The notes under the pieces are model-generated. The model saw nothing but the letters and a program-made list of their open reading frames with translations, was not told where the DNA came from and searched no databases. Shown one piece after another: positions 37,479 through 46,121 of a stretch of 64,000 nucleotides of DNA. Location: the NCBI RefSeq assembly GCF_000179555.1, contig NZ_AECZ01000021.1, forward strand, positions 1 through 64,000. The letters run 5' to 3'. This DNA comes from Solidesulfovibrio fructosivorans JJ]. Its GTDB lineage: Bacteria; Desulfobacterota; Desulfovibrionia; Desulfovibrionales; Desulfovibrionaceae. The translations under genes were made by a program, and so were the position numbers. Numbering within the stretch: the first letter of the stretch is position 1; each line of letters opens with the position of its first letter.

Positions 37479-40400
37479 AAACATCCTCCACTCGCTCCCA
37501 AAATACCTTTGCCGACTGGCCGTTATGGCTCGTACTGCTGCTTGCCGCGGCAATCCGCCTGTCGTTTCTCAACGCCATGGAACTGTGGTGGGACGAATTC
37601 GTGACGCTCGGCCGGTCGCTGCCCGCCATCCCCGCCCTGCTGTCGGGGCTTATGTACCAAAGCCCCTCGGCGGTCAGCACGGATTGCAGCCCTCCGCTGC
37701 ATCACCTGCTCGTGCACGCGGCGTTGCAGTTCGGCCGGGAAGGGGCGATCATCCGGCTGCCGAGCGTAATTTTCGGCTGCCTGTCCATCGCGTGTCTGAT
37801 GGGACTGTGCAAGCGCATGTACGGCCGACGCTGTGCCTTTGCCGGCGGTCTTTTTTGCGCGCTTTCCCTCTTTCACGTCTATTACTCACGGGACATTCGC
37901 TGGTACGGCGTCTATTACGGCTGCGCGCTGACCGCGCTTTACGCCCTGTACCGGGCGGTCACCGAAGACAAGACCTGGCAGTGGTGGCTCTTCTCCCTGG
38001 CCGGCGCCGCCAGTCTCTACGCTTCCTATGTCGCCGCCCCGTCGCTGGCCGGTGTAGGACTCTTCGTCGCCGGCATCGTGGTCGGGCGATTCGCCCGAGG
38101 GGAACGTCGCGAGGCCAAACGCCTCTTGCTGCGGGCCATCGTTGCTTTCGGCCTGATCATCCTGCTGTATGCGCCCTGGCTGCCGGCCCAGTATTACGCC
38201 TACCTTTCCTTTCACGGCAACGGCCGGACCAATGCCTTCGTGCTGACGGAATTCATGCGCAATGTGCGCTTTTTCCTGGAATACTTCTATCCGGGACGCT
38301 TCAACCGGCTGTACCTCGCCCTGCCCCTGGCGGCCGTGGGCTATCTTTTCGCCTTGCGCCGGGAAGGCAAACCCGGCGCCTGGATGATCCTGGCCTGGGG
38401 ACTGCCGCCCATTGCCGCGGCCTATGTGGTCAAAACGGATTTCTCCGTCTCGCCCAAATACGTCATGAGCGGATTTTATCTGCTCGCCTTCGGTCTGGCC
38501 TTCGGGGCCGAGGCGGTCGCCCGCCTGCTGGACAAGGCCCTGGTCTTCGCGAAGCCGCGCCTCCGGGCCACGGCCTGCTGGGGCGGCGTCCTGGCCCTCA
38601 TTTTGACGGCCGCCGCTTCCAATTTCCGGTACACCACGTTTTACCAGGGAAAAATGACGACGGACAAAGGGCCGTTACGCCAGGTCGCCTTGGCCCGGAA
38701 CGACATCAACGCCGTGCTCTACGATAACGAGCACAATTTCGCCTTTGTCGGAAACTGGTATCTGGGAGACGTCTTTCCCCAGGCCAGCGGGCGCTTCGGC
38801 CGCGCCTACAAACGGTATTACCTGTTGAGCGTCGGGCATCTTTCGCCCGCCTGGGCCCGGACGCTTTTCAAGACCCAATCCTTCGACGTCCTGGTCGGCG
38901 GACTGGTCAACCGCGCCCCCATCCCCGTCATCCCCGACAAGGCCGGCCAATTCCGCTATGCCGACGATTTTCGCGATTTCAAGCTCTTTCACGACGCCTT
39001 CGCCACGGACAACGTCACGGCCACTCTCGGCGGCGGCGGACTGGTGCCGGCGGACATGACCCGGCCGGGGACGATCCTGTACGCCTTTTCCCTGGCCGAC
39101 GCCCCCAACCCCACGGGAGCGAGGGTCGGGCTCACGGCCCAGTGCATGAAGCGCAACGCGTTTTTCCCCGATGCCTCGGCCACGGTCCTGGCCGGAAGCG
39201 ATCCCGATCACCTGACGCCCATCGGCCGGCTGGACGCCCTGTCCCCGCCCGGGCCGCCGAAAAAAAGCGCCGGCTGGCACGGCACCTACACGCGGACGGC
39301 ATCCTACGAGATTCCGGCGCGTGTCCTTGACGGCCCCATCGTCTACGTGGCCGTGACCGTTTCCGACGGCACCCGGGAGGGGCAGGTCAAGACCACCGAA
39401 GTGGCCATTGAAATCGACTGTCCCGGCCCACCGCCCGACCCGACGACGGTCCCGCGCCGCCAGTGGCGCACGATCCTGGCCAACCTCGCTCCGGGTCAGC
39501 GACCAGCGGGCGGCGCGGCCGTGAGCCCGGGTCGGCTCGCCGCCTTTTCCCGCGATCCGGACGTATTCCCCCCGGATACCGCTTCGGGCCTGGGGGGGCC
39601 TGACGACCGACAGGCCTTTCTTGCCGCCCATCCCGGGATTTCACCGGTCCATGTCATCCGCGATGCCGCCGGCGCGCCTCTCTTGGAGCTTTACGATCCC
39701 TGGCTCGCCGATCCGAACCTGCACCTGGCCGGCGACGCCCGCATGCGCGTTTCCCTGGGAGAACCGCCCCTCGGCTACGCGGCCCCGGGCAACATGCGGC
39801 CGACCCTGGCCACGTTTGCCGGCACCCCCTTGCCCCTGTCCTGCGGCCTGCCGTCGCAGGCCACGGCCGTCTACGCACGACAGGGACGAAGCTCCATCAT
39901 CGCCCGGGAACTTTTCGATGCCGGCCACTTCGCTCCCGGCGACTTTTACGCCATGCGCGACGTGCGGATTCTGCCCGACGCGGCGGCGCTGACCTGCATG
40001 GGCAAGAAAGACTGTCAGGCCACCTACCGCCTCACCGCTCCCTACCCCATGAAGCGGCTGGTGGTGACGAGTTACCCTTCCGTGTTCGGCGACGCCGCGC
40101 GGCGTAATCGTTGCAGCCTCTCCGTATCGGCAAACGGCCGCCCCTTCGAGACGGTCTTTACCCTGCGCAGCCAAGGCAGCGGCACCTGGGAAAACTCGGG
40201 GAACCATCCTTTTGTGGATGCCGTGCCCCTGCCGCAGGGAACGACCGACGTGCGCGTCAGGCTGGGCATGGTCACCGACGGCAGCCAGTGGTACTCCGGC
40301 CCGAGGCTGCCCATGACCTTTGAAATCACCCTGGACACCTCCGGCATGCCGCCCATGCCGCGGGCGACCGGGGAACTCGTCAACGCCACCCCGGGCGGGC

Positions 40401-40501
40401 TTCCCGTCGCCCTCCGCTTTCCCGACACGCCGCCCTCGACGTTCGACCGCCTGCGGCCCGGGCTGACCGTCACGCCCTGGATGCGTCCCTTTTTCAGGTG
40501 A
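37475..40501 (+). CDS. GT-C (GT39-like) membrane glycosyltransferase with large C-terminal extension
   Basis: A 1008-residue protein. Residues about 15-380 contain eight to ten membrane helices of a dolichyl/polyprenyl-phosphate-dependent glycosyltransferase. The first extracytoplasmic loop has ELWWDEFVTLG, with the Asp-Glu pair used as catalytic base in this superfamily, followed by SPPLHHLLVH. Residues about 390-1008 form a periplasmic region more than 600 residues long with no recognised domain. The GTG start overlaps the previous stop and has no ribosome site, so translation probably depends on coupling. The likely role is transfer of a sugar from a lipid carrier to a surface glycan or protein. 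Confidence 0.75.
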   Translation: MKTSSTRSQNTFADWPLWLVLLLAAAIRLSFLNAMELWWDEFVTLGRSLPAIPALLSGLMYQSPSAVSTDCSPPLHHLLVHAALQFGREGAIIRLPSVIFGCLSIACLMGLCKRMYGRRCAFAGGLFCALSLFHVYYSRDIRWYGVYYGCALTALYALYRAVTEDKTWQWWLFSLAGAASLYASYVAAPSLAGVGLFVAGIVVGRFARGERREAKRLLLRAIVAFGLIILLYAPWLPAQYYAYLSFHGNGRTNAFVLTEFMRNVRFFLEYFYPGRFNRLYLALPLAAVGYLFALRREGKPGAWMILAWGLPPIAAAYVVKTDFSVSPKYVMSGFYLLAFGLAFGAEAVARLLDKALVFAKPRLRATACWGGVLALILTAAASNFRYTTFYQGKMTTDKGPLRQVALARNDINAVLYDNEHNFAFVGNWYLGDVFPQASGRFGRAYKRYYLLSVGHLSPAWARTLFKTQSFDVLVGGLVNRAPIPVIPDKAGQFRYADDFRDFKLFHDAFATDNVTATLGGGGLVPADMTRPGTILYAFSLADAPNPTGARVGLTAQCMKRNAFFPDASATVLAGSDPDHLTPIGRLDALSPPGPPKKSAGWHGTYTRTASYEIPARVLDGPIVYVAVTVSDGTREGQVKTTEVAIEIDCPGPPPDPTTVPRRQWRTILANLAPGQRPAGGAAVSPGRLAAFSRDPDVFPPDTASGLGGPDDRQAFLAAHPGISPVHVIRDAAGAPLLELYDPWLADPNLHLAGDARMRVSLGEPPLGYAAPGNMRPTLATFAGTPLPLSCGLPSQATAVYARQGRSSIIARELFDAGHFAPGDFYAMRDVRILPDAAALTCMGKKDCQATYRLTAPYPMKRLVVTSYPSVFGDAARRNRCSLSVSANGRPFETVFTLRSQGSGTWENSGNHPFVDAVPLPQGTTDVRVRLGMVTDGSQWYSGPRLPMTFEITLDTSGMPPMPRATGELVNATPGGLPVALRFPDTPPSTFDRLRPGLTVTPWMRPFFR

Positions 40502-40512
40502 ACCGACAGCCC

Positions 40513-40541
40513 TTGCCTCCGGCATTTCCACGCGTTATAAG
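40513..40541 (+). promoter_or_regulatory. Promoter of the Bax-inhibitor-1-like gene
   Basis: TTGCCT (40513-40518) and TATAAG (40536-40541) are 17 bases apart. The predicted leader is about 34 bases and contains AAGGAGGA before the start codon. Confidence 0.65.
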
Positions 40542-40581
40542 CCCATAAAGGACCGTTCGTCTTTCCCAAGGAGGAAACCTC

Positions 40582-41295
40582 ATGAGCTATCCGTATCGCT
40601 CGATGCAGACGACCCAGTCCCGGGTCGAAGTTTTAAACGCCTTCATGCGCGGCGTATATGGCTGGATGTGCATGGGCCTTCTCGTCACGGCCGCCGCTTC
40701 CGCCTTTGTCGTCTCGAGTCCGTCCATCCTGCAGGCCGTCTTCGGCAACCAGCTGATCTACATCGGCCTGATCATCGCCGAGCTGGCCATGGTCGTGGGG
40801 CTTGCCGCCGCCATCAATCGCCTGTCCGCCACCGCCGCCACGAGCATGTTCCTGCTCTACAGCGCCCTAAACGGCGTCACGCTCTCGGTCATCTTCGTCA
40901 TTTACGCCAAGGCGGTCATCATCAACGCCTTTCTGGTCTCGGCCGGCATGTTCGGCGCCATGAGCCTTTACGGCCTGCTCACCAAGCGCGACCTGACCTC
41001 GCTCGGCAGCTTCATGTTCATGGGCCTTATCGGCATCATCATCGCGTCCATCGTCAACATCTTCACCAAGAGCGCCATGATGGACTTCATCATCTCGTGC
41101 GTGGGCGTGCTGGTGTTTATTGGCCTTACCGCCTACGACACCCAGAAGCTCAAGGTGATGGGCGACATGGCTCCGGCCGACGACGCCACGGCCGTACGCC
41201 GGGGAACGATTCTCGGCGCGCTGACCCTCTACCTCGACTTCATCAACCTCTTCCTCATGATGCTGCGTCTTTTCAGCGGCTCCAACCGCAACTAA
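40582..41295 (+). CDS. Bax inhibitor-1/YccA-family membrane protein
   Basis: A 237-residue inner-membrane protein with seven hydrophobic helices. Family features are MRGVYGWMCMGLLVTAAASA in the first helix, YSALNGVTLSVIF, GLTAYDTQKLK (the conserved Asp of the calcium/pH site) and ALTLYLDFINLFLMMLRL at the end. Bacterial members are thought to be proton-sensitive calcium leak channels or to interact with FtsH. It has its own promoter and an AAGGAGGA ribosome site. Confidence 0.93.
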   Translation: MSYPYRSMQTTQSRVEVLNAFMRGVYGWMCMGLLVTAAASAFVVSSPSILQAVFGNQLIYIGLIIAELAMVVGLAAAINRLSATAATSMFLLYSALNGVTLSVIFVIYAKAVIINAFLVSAGMFGAMSLYGLLTKRDLTSLGSFMFMGLIGIIIASIVNIFTKSAMMDFIISCVGVLVFIGLTAYDTQKLKVMGDMAPADDATAVRRGTILGALTLYLDFINLFLMMLRLFSGSNRN

Positions 41296-41321
41296 CAGGG
41301 GATTCTCCCCGATAGAAACGC

Positions 41322-41376
41322 CCGCCCCGGCCACCGGCGCCTTTCCTGCGTCGACGGCCGGGGCGGACACGCTTTT
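41322..41376 (+). terminator. Probable terminator after the Bax-inhibitor-1-like gene
   Basis: CCGCCCCGGCC (41322-41332) pairs with GGCCGGGGCGG (41356-41366) across a 23-base loop, followed by five T at 41372-41376. Confidence 0.5.
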
Positions 41377-41467
41377 TCCCTGTTTCCCGCCAGGCCCGCC
41401 ATGATCCTTTTCCCCATGCCCGCACCCCACCCCAGCCGTTTTCGCCACGCCCCAAGGGGGGGCCGTC

Positions 41468-42619
41468 GTGCGCAACGTCCGTAAACGTCCTCAAGGGCAC
41501 CGGCCCAACACCGCCCTCTCCCGGTTGCCCGGGAAGACCGCTCTGGCCGGCGCGGCCCTGTCCGCCCTGCTCGTGCCGCCCTCGAGACTTTGGGCCCTTG
41601 GCCGGCGCGTCAAGGCGAAGCTTCACGCCATGGGCCTGTGCCGGACCTGCCGGCCCAAGGCGCTTTCGGTGGGCGTCGGCGGCATGGCGGCCGAAAGCCG
41701 GGGCCGGGTGCTTCTCACGTCGTGGCTCCTCGGCTGGGCCAAGGCCAGGGGGGTGGCCGCGGCCGTGGCCGCCTCTCCAAGCGACGGCCGGCCGCCGGTC
41801 GTACCCTATCAGCTCACGCCCGGCGACGCCTGCGACGTCACCGGCATCGAGGCGGCGCTTATTGCCGGCTACGCGCCGGACGCGCGCCTGATTCTCGACA
41901 CCGATCCCATCCGGGCGGCCAAGACCGCCGAGCGCGCGTTTGCCCCGGAAATGCTGGTGCACCAGGACGCCCTGGCCGATCCGCGCCTGAAAAAGGACAT
42001 CGAGCTGGCCATCCTCACCGCCGACGACCTGGATTCCGGCTGGGACCGGGTGTTTCCGGCCGGACATTGGCGGCGCGACGCCTCGGCCCTGGCCAAAGCC
42101 GACGCCTTTTGCGTCTTTGCCGGCCCCCTGGCCCAGCATGCCGCTCTGGAGGCGGCGGGAGAACGGCTGGCCTCTTTCGACAAGCCCGTCTTCGGCCTGT
42201 CCTTCGACATCTGGCGTTGGCACGGTCCGGAAAAAGCCGTGGCCGGGGAGGAACTGGCCGGCGCGCCCTACGTCGCGGTATTGGCCGAATCCGACCGCGA
42301 ACTGCTGCCTGAGATGCTGCGCCGCCAGATCGGGGTCGCGCCCCGGATCATCTTTTTCGTCCACGACCGGCACCGCTTCACCCGCCAGGATTTCGAGAAC
42401 CTGCGCGTCGACGCCGCCCGGTTCAAGGCCAGAAACATCCTGACCGCGCCGCGTCTGGCCCTGAAACTGGCCCAGCACGGCGGCATCCTGGACGGATACG
42501 CCATCTGGACCTATGATCCGGAGGTCGTCTTCGGGCCGTCCCTGACGGACGGCACCCCGTTTCTCACCTGGTGGGAGGCGGCGTTCGAGCAGGCCGCCCG
42601 CAAACGAAAAACGCCGTAG
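41468..42619 (+). CDS. LpxK-like protein with degenerate active site
   Basis: A 383-residue protein that follows the layout of tetraacyldisaccharide 4'-kinase (LpxK), the lipid A kinase. Similar segments are an N-terminal hydrophobic stretch, SVGVGGMAAESRGRVLL where LpxK has a VGGTGKTP Walker A, PEMLVHQDALADPRLKKDIEL where LpxK has the DDGLQH motif, and a DRVFPAGHWRRDASALAKAD segment corresponding to LPAGPLREP. The Walker A Lys-Thr and the DDGLQ residues are not preserved. Catalysis is therefore doubtful. The start is GTG at 41468 behind AAGGGGGG. A binding lipoprotein gene follows after 25 bp. Confidence 0.6.
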   Translation: MRNVRKRPQGHRPNTALSRLPGKTALAGAALSALLVPPSRLWALGRRVKAKLHAMGLCRTCRPKALSVGVGGMAAESRGRVLLTSWLLGWAKARGVAAAVAASPSDGRPPVVPYQLTPGDACDVTGIEAALIAGYAPDARLILDTDPIRAAKTAERAFAPEMLVHQDALADPRLKKDIELAILTADDLDSGWDRVFPAGHWRRDASALAKADAFCVFAGPLAQHAALEAAGERLASFDKPVFGLSFDIWRWHGPEKAVAGEELAGAPYVAVLAESDRELLPEMLRRQIGVAPRIIFFVHDRHRFTRQDFENLRVDAARFKARNILTAPRLALKLAQHGGILDGYAIWTYDPEVVFGPSLTDGTPFLTWWEAAFEQAARKRKTP

Positions 42620-42644
42620 AATCTCAAGCGGGAGGGATATTCCT

Positions 42645-43874
42645 GTGACGCCCGCACGAGTAAAAAGTTTAGGAAAGGGAGAGCGCGAGAGGGGAGAACC
42701 CTTTGCAAAGGGTTTCCCCTCTCGCATCGCCTTCCTCCCCTTTCTCCTCCTCCTACCCCTTCTCCTCACCATTGCCTGCGGCCGGGAAAAAGGGCCCGAG
42801 GTACGCCTGGGCTTTATCGCCAGCTTCAGCGGCGACGATTTCCGCACCGGCCGCGACACCCTGGAGGCGGCCCGCTTCGCGGTGGAACAGGCCAACAAGG
42901 GCGGCTTCCCGACCATCGACGGCAAGCCCTGCCGCGTGACCCTGTTCGTGGCCGACGACAAGGCCGCGCCCGGACAGGCGGCGCGGGCCGTGCGCGATCT
43001 GGTCGAGAAAGACCACGTCATGGCCATCATCGGCCCCTACGCCAGCGAAACGGCCAATGCCGCCGCCCTGGCCGCCGACGCCGCCGGCGTGCCCCTGATC
43101 GCGCCCTCGGCCACGGCCGCCGTGGTCACGGCCGGCCGGCCCCACATCTTTCGCATCGCCTTCACCGACGCCTTCCAGGGACAGGTCCTCGGCCGGCTGG
43201 CCCGCAACAGCCTTGGCCTCGCCAGCGTCTCGGTCATCGCCAACCACAACAACCTGTCGAGCATGTCCCTGACCGGCGCGTTCCTGAAAGCCTTTGCCGC
43301 CTGCGGCGGCACGGCGCGCGTCTTTTACTACGAGGACCGCACCCGGGACTTCGGCGGCATCGTGAAACAGGCCCTGGCCGACGCGCCCCAAGGAGTATTC
43401 CTGCCCAATTCCAGCAAGGACGCGGTGCTGACCGCCCTGGCCCTGCGCCGTGCCGGCTTTACCGGCACCCTTTTCGGCGGCGACGCCTGGAACGGGCCGG
43501 AGGTGTCGGGCCTCGCCGCCTTCGACGGCTCCTTTTTCGTGGACCACTGGCGCGAAGACTGCCCGCGCCCGGCCTCCAAAACCTACGCCGAGGCCTTTCG
43601 CCGCGAACGCCGCCACCCGCCCACGGAGATGGGAGCCCTGACCCAGGACGCCGTGGATGTCGTGCTGGCCGCCGTGGGAAAGGCCCGCTCCGTGGCCCCC
43701 GAAGCCGTGACCAAGGCCCTCATGGCCCTGCCGCCCCACAAGGGCGTCACCGGCACTTTCGACTTCGTGGACGACGGCAATCCGTCCAAATCCCTGCTCA
43801 TCACCAAAGTCATCGGCAACGGCCAGACCAAAACCCAGGATCTCCCGCCGCCCGGACCATGCCCCAGGCAGTAA
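42645..43874 (+). CDS. Branched-chain amino acid-type ABC substrate-binding lipoprotein
   Basis: A 409-residue periplasmic binding protein of the LivJ/type I fold, probably lipid-anchored. The mature part starts after a lipobox-like LLTIAC and shows VRLGFIASFSGDDFRTGRDTLEAARFAV, DDKAAPGQAARAVRDLVEKD, IIGPYASETANAAAL and PLIAPSATA, all typical. The only usable in-frame start is GTG at 42645, nine bases after GGGAGG. The first 27 residues are encoded by the family B half-element at 42660-42725, so the n-region of the signal peptide is repeat-derived. Ligand is unknown; no permease is nearby. Confidence 0.85.
   Translation: MTPARVKSLGKGERERGEPFAKGFPSRIAFLPFLLLLPLLLTIACGREKGPEVRLGFIASFSGDDFRTGRDTLEAARFAVEQANKGGFPTIDGKPCRVTLFVADDKAAPGQAARAVRDLVEKDHVMAIIGPYASETANAAALAADAAGVPLIAPSATAAVVTAGRPHIFRIAFTDAFQGQVLGRLARNSLGLASVSVIANHNNLSSMSLTGAFLKAFAACGGTARVFYYEDRTRDFGGIVKQALADAPQGVFLPNSSKDAVLTALALRRAGFTGTLFGGDAWNGPEVSGLAAFDGSFFVDHWREDCPRPASKTYAEAFRRERRHPPTEMGALTQDAVDVVLAAVGKARSVAPEAVTKALMALPPHKGVTGTFDFVDDGNPSKSLLITKVIGNGQTKTQDLPPPGPCPRQ
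42660..42725. repeat. Family B half-element translated as part of a lipoprotein, H4
   Basis: GTAAAAAGTTTAGGAAAGGGAGAG is followed by a hairpin whose arms (42685 onward, to 42725) begin GCGAGAGGGG and end CCCCTCTCGC, apex CCCTTTGCAAAGGG. It lies entirely inside the coding sequence of the binding lipoprotein and is read as ERERGEPFAKGFPSR. Confidence 0.8.
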
Positions 43875-43902
43875 GACAGGACAGGAAAGACGCCGCCGGC
43901 GG

Positions 43903-43963
43903 CCAGGGGGAAACTTTTTGAAAAAAGTTTCCCCCTGGACCCCCTTCAAAAACTTTCAACGGT
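43903..43963. repeat. Family B half-element between convergent genes, H5
   Basis: A 17-bp perfect stem (arms 43903-43919 and 43922-43938, CCAGGGGGAAACTTTTT and its complement) followed by ACCCCCTTCAAAAACTTTCAACGGT. It lies between the binding lipoprotein and the lysozyme-like gene, whose stop codon falls inside the conserved linker. Confidence 0.8.
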
Positions 43964-44585
43964 GCGGGAGGACGGCCGGGTCGTCCGGACCGTGGTCCAG
44001 CTCGATATCCCCCGCCTCGCCCATGGCCAAAAGCAGGGCCATGCCTCCGCATTGGCGGCTGACCGCCGTCGGCGACCAGACATGGTCGGCCACGTACTTC
44101 CCGGAGGTGTAGGCCGTGGTGAAGCTCCACAGGTAGGGGCTCGGCACGCTTGGCCGCCGCAGCCGGTAGCCGAAGCCGTTGTAGCGTTCAAGAACGTAGG
44201 CCGTGCCCGGTACGGACCAATCGTCCCAGGCATCGAGATGCTGCAGGCAAAGCGCATCAATGGCGCTTTCCTCCCAGGTGAAAGGCGGTTCCCCGTCCAC
44301 TGGGCGTCCACGCGGCACGCGCGCCGTGCGCGCGGTCAGCGGATCGCCGTTGTGCAGATGGCGGGTGAAGTCCTGGCCGGATTCCAGGCTGTGCAGGATG
44401 CCGACCACGTGGGCGGGCACGCCGGTCGCCGTCGACACGGCCCGGTAGCGGGCCATGGGGGCCTCGGCCCAGATGCGCGCCGCCAGCCGGGAAACCAGGG
44501 CCGCCCGTTCGGGACGGATGGCGGCCTTTGTGAAGATTGCCCGATATTCCCGAGACAATTGGTCGGTGAGAGCCAGACGCGACAT
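43956..44585 (-). CDS. Lysozyme-family-like protein
   Basis: A 209-residue protein resembling the lysozyme family group (COG5526 type) found in proteobacteria. Diagnostic-looking segments are HSLESGQDFTRHLHNGDPL, FTWEESAIDALCLQ, ERYNGFGYRLR, SPYLWSFTTAYTSGKYVAD and RQCGGMALLL. These fit a small glycan hydrolase with a likely catalytic Glu in SLESG. There is no signal peptide, so export would need a holin or specialised system. The start MSRLALTDQ has GAGAGG upstream. The stop TGA is provided by the adjacent repeat. The family assignment is from memory of sequence pattern and is moderate. Confidence 0.6.
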   Translation of the reverse strand: MSRLALTDQLSREYRAIFTKAAIRPERAALVSRLAARIWAEAPMARYRAVSTATGVPAHVVGILHSLESGQDFTRHLHNGDPLTARTARVPRGRPVDGEPPFTWEESAIDALCLQHLDAWDDWSVPGTAYVLERYNGFGYRLRRPSVPSPYLWSFTTAYTSGKYVADHVWSPTAVSRQCGGMALLLAMGEAGDIELDHGPDDPAVLPHR

Positions 44586-44737
44586 GGAAACCTCTCCGGT
44601 TGCGGGTTGCATGCTGCCGCAACCTTATGAGTCCATGCGGGGGACGCGGCGTCAAGAGGGGACAAGGGGAACGGGTCCGCAAAACGGGCGGTCAAAAGCG
44701 GACAAACGGCAAAAGAGGCGCGGGAGCGCGCGAAGAG

Positions 44738-45841
44738 CTACACCGCCCAGGCGGTGCTGGCCCGGCGGCCGGCGGAAAAGCGCATGGCCATCTCGTAGGC
44801 CACGTTGACGTCTTTCATGGCCTCCTCGTCGCCGCCGAGATCGGGATGGTAGAGGCGGGCCATGTGGCGGTAAGCCACTTTGATCTCGTCCACGGAGCAG
44901 GGGTAATCCAGGCACAGGATGTCGTAGGCGCACTTGAGGTTCATGCCGCCCCGGCGGGCCAGCGCCCTGGCCCGGGACTGCCTGTCCTCGTCCAGGCGAA
45001 ACCCCTGCTGGTTCGCCCGCCGCGACGTGGTGGCGCGGTCGGCCCGCGCCCGGCTCGAGCCGGCCTGGGCGGACGCGCCCGAGGCCCCGAAGCGGGTTTC
45101 GCGCCGTTCGCCGCCGCCCGAGGAGGTGGTCCGGGAGGTGTTCTCGGTCCGGGAGCGTTCCCGGGAGGATGCCCCGGCCGCGCCCTGGGACCGCGAGGAG
45201 GCGGAACCGTTGCGCGAGGACCAGCGGTTCTCGCCGGCCCGCTCCTTGTCGCCCGAAGCGGCGGAAGCGCGAAAACGGGAGTTGGACGCCCCGGCCTCGT
45301 TGCCGGCGCTCGAACGGAAGGAGCGCCCCTGGCCGGCCTCGGCCCGCGTGTCGCCGGCCCCGGCGCGGGACCAGGAGTGGAACCGCTCGGAACCGGCCGA
45401 TGTCGCGCCGGCATGGGAACTCCCCGATGCGCCCGAGGGCCTGGACGCCCCGGCCTGCCCGGAACCGCCCGTCGCGCCCGAGGCATGGGTGCGGCCGGCT
45501 CCGGTCGCGGTCTTGTGGAAGCCGCCGGAAGCCCCGTGCGCGGCGCGACCGGCGGAAGCGCCGGCCGATGCGCCCTGGCCGCGAAAGGTCTGCTGCTGCC
45601 CCGACGCGGATTGCGCCCTGGACCGAAAATCGTGGCGCCCGTCAGCGCCGGTCGCGCCGCTGTGGGATCGGCCGCCGTTACGGGCCATTTTCAGGTTACG
45701 CAGGACTTCCTGGAGATGGACGAGAATTTCCTGAAGGATGGTGCGGGTGCGGTTGAGCTGGAGTTCCAGGGCCTGCCAATCCGTGCCGCCCGATGCGGGC
45801 CCGGCCCCGTAACTTGTCCGACCTTGCGCCTGTCTGTACAT
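44738..45841 (-). CDS. C-terminal J-domain protein with long low-complexity region
   Basis: A 367-residue protein. Residues about 20-50 form a helical, coiled-coil-like part (ALELQLNRTRTILQEILVHL). Residues about 55-300 are low-complexity, dominated by Ser, Gly, Ala and Arg. The C-terminal 70 residues are a J domain: CAYDILCLDYPCSVDEIKVAYR, then YHPDLGGDEEAMKDVNVAYE with the HPD tripeptide that stimulates DnaK ATPase. J domains usually stand at the N-terminus. The disordered linker may bind a client or nucleic acid. The lysozyme-like gene follows downstream on the same strand after 150 bp. Confidence 0.8.
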   Translation of the reverse strand: MYRQAQGRTSYGAGPASGGTDWQALELQLNRTRTILQEILVHLQEVLRNLKMARNGGRSHSGATGADGRHDFRSRAQSASGQQQTFRGQGASAGASAGRAAHGASGGFHKTATGAGRTHASGATGGSGQAGASRPSGASGSSHAGATSAGSERFHSWSRAGAGDTRAEAGQGRSFRSSAGNEAGASNSRFRASAASGDKERAGENRWSSRNGSASSRSQGAAGASSRERSRTENTSRTTSSGGGERRETRFGASGASAQAGSSRARADRATTSRRANQQGFRLDEDRQSRARALARRGGMNLKCAYDILCLDYPCSVDEIKVAYRHMARLYHPDLGGDEEAMKDVNVAYEMAMRFSAGRRASTAWAV

Positions 45842-45931
45842 GATTGCCGCCCGCGCCCCTTCGCAAATACCGCCAACGCGCTCCGAACACCCGCAAAAGG
45901 AACACGCAACGACTTGGTATCTCAGACATTC

Positions 45932-45961
45932 TTGAATAAAAACAACAAGGTTCCCTAGTAT
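45932..45961 (+). promoter_or_regulatory. Candidate promoter upstream of cheX
   Basis: TTGAAT (45932-45937) and TAGTAT (45956-45961) are 18 bases apart in a locally A/T-rich segment. The leader to cheX would be about 150 bases. The remaining part of 45842-46121 holds no gene. Confidence 0.4.
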
Positions 45962-46121
45962 TTCTACGCAATAGCCGCTTGCAGCGCAAGGCGTATTTCC
46001 CGGGCCGATCGGCCGCCCTGACCGCTAGTGACAGGCGACTTGGTTTTGATGTAAGCCTATGCGCGATACGACATAAGCCTTCTCGCCGGCCCCAGGCCTC
46101 GCGAGCAATTCGAGGAAGCCC

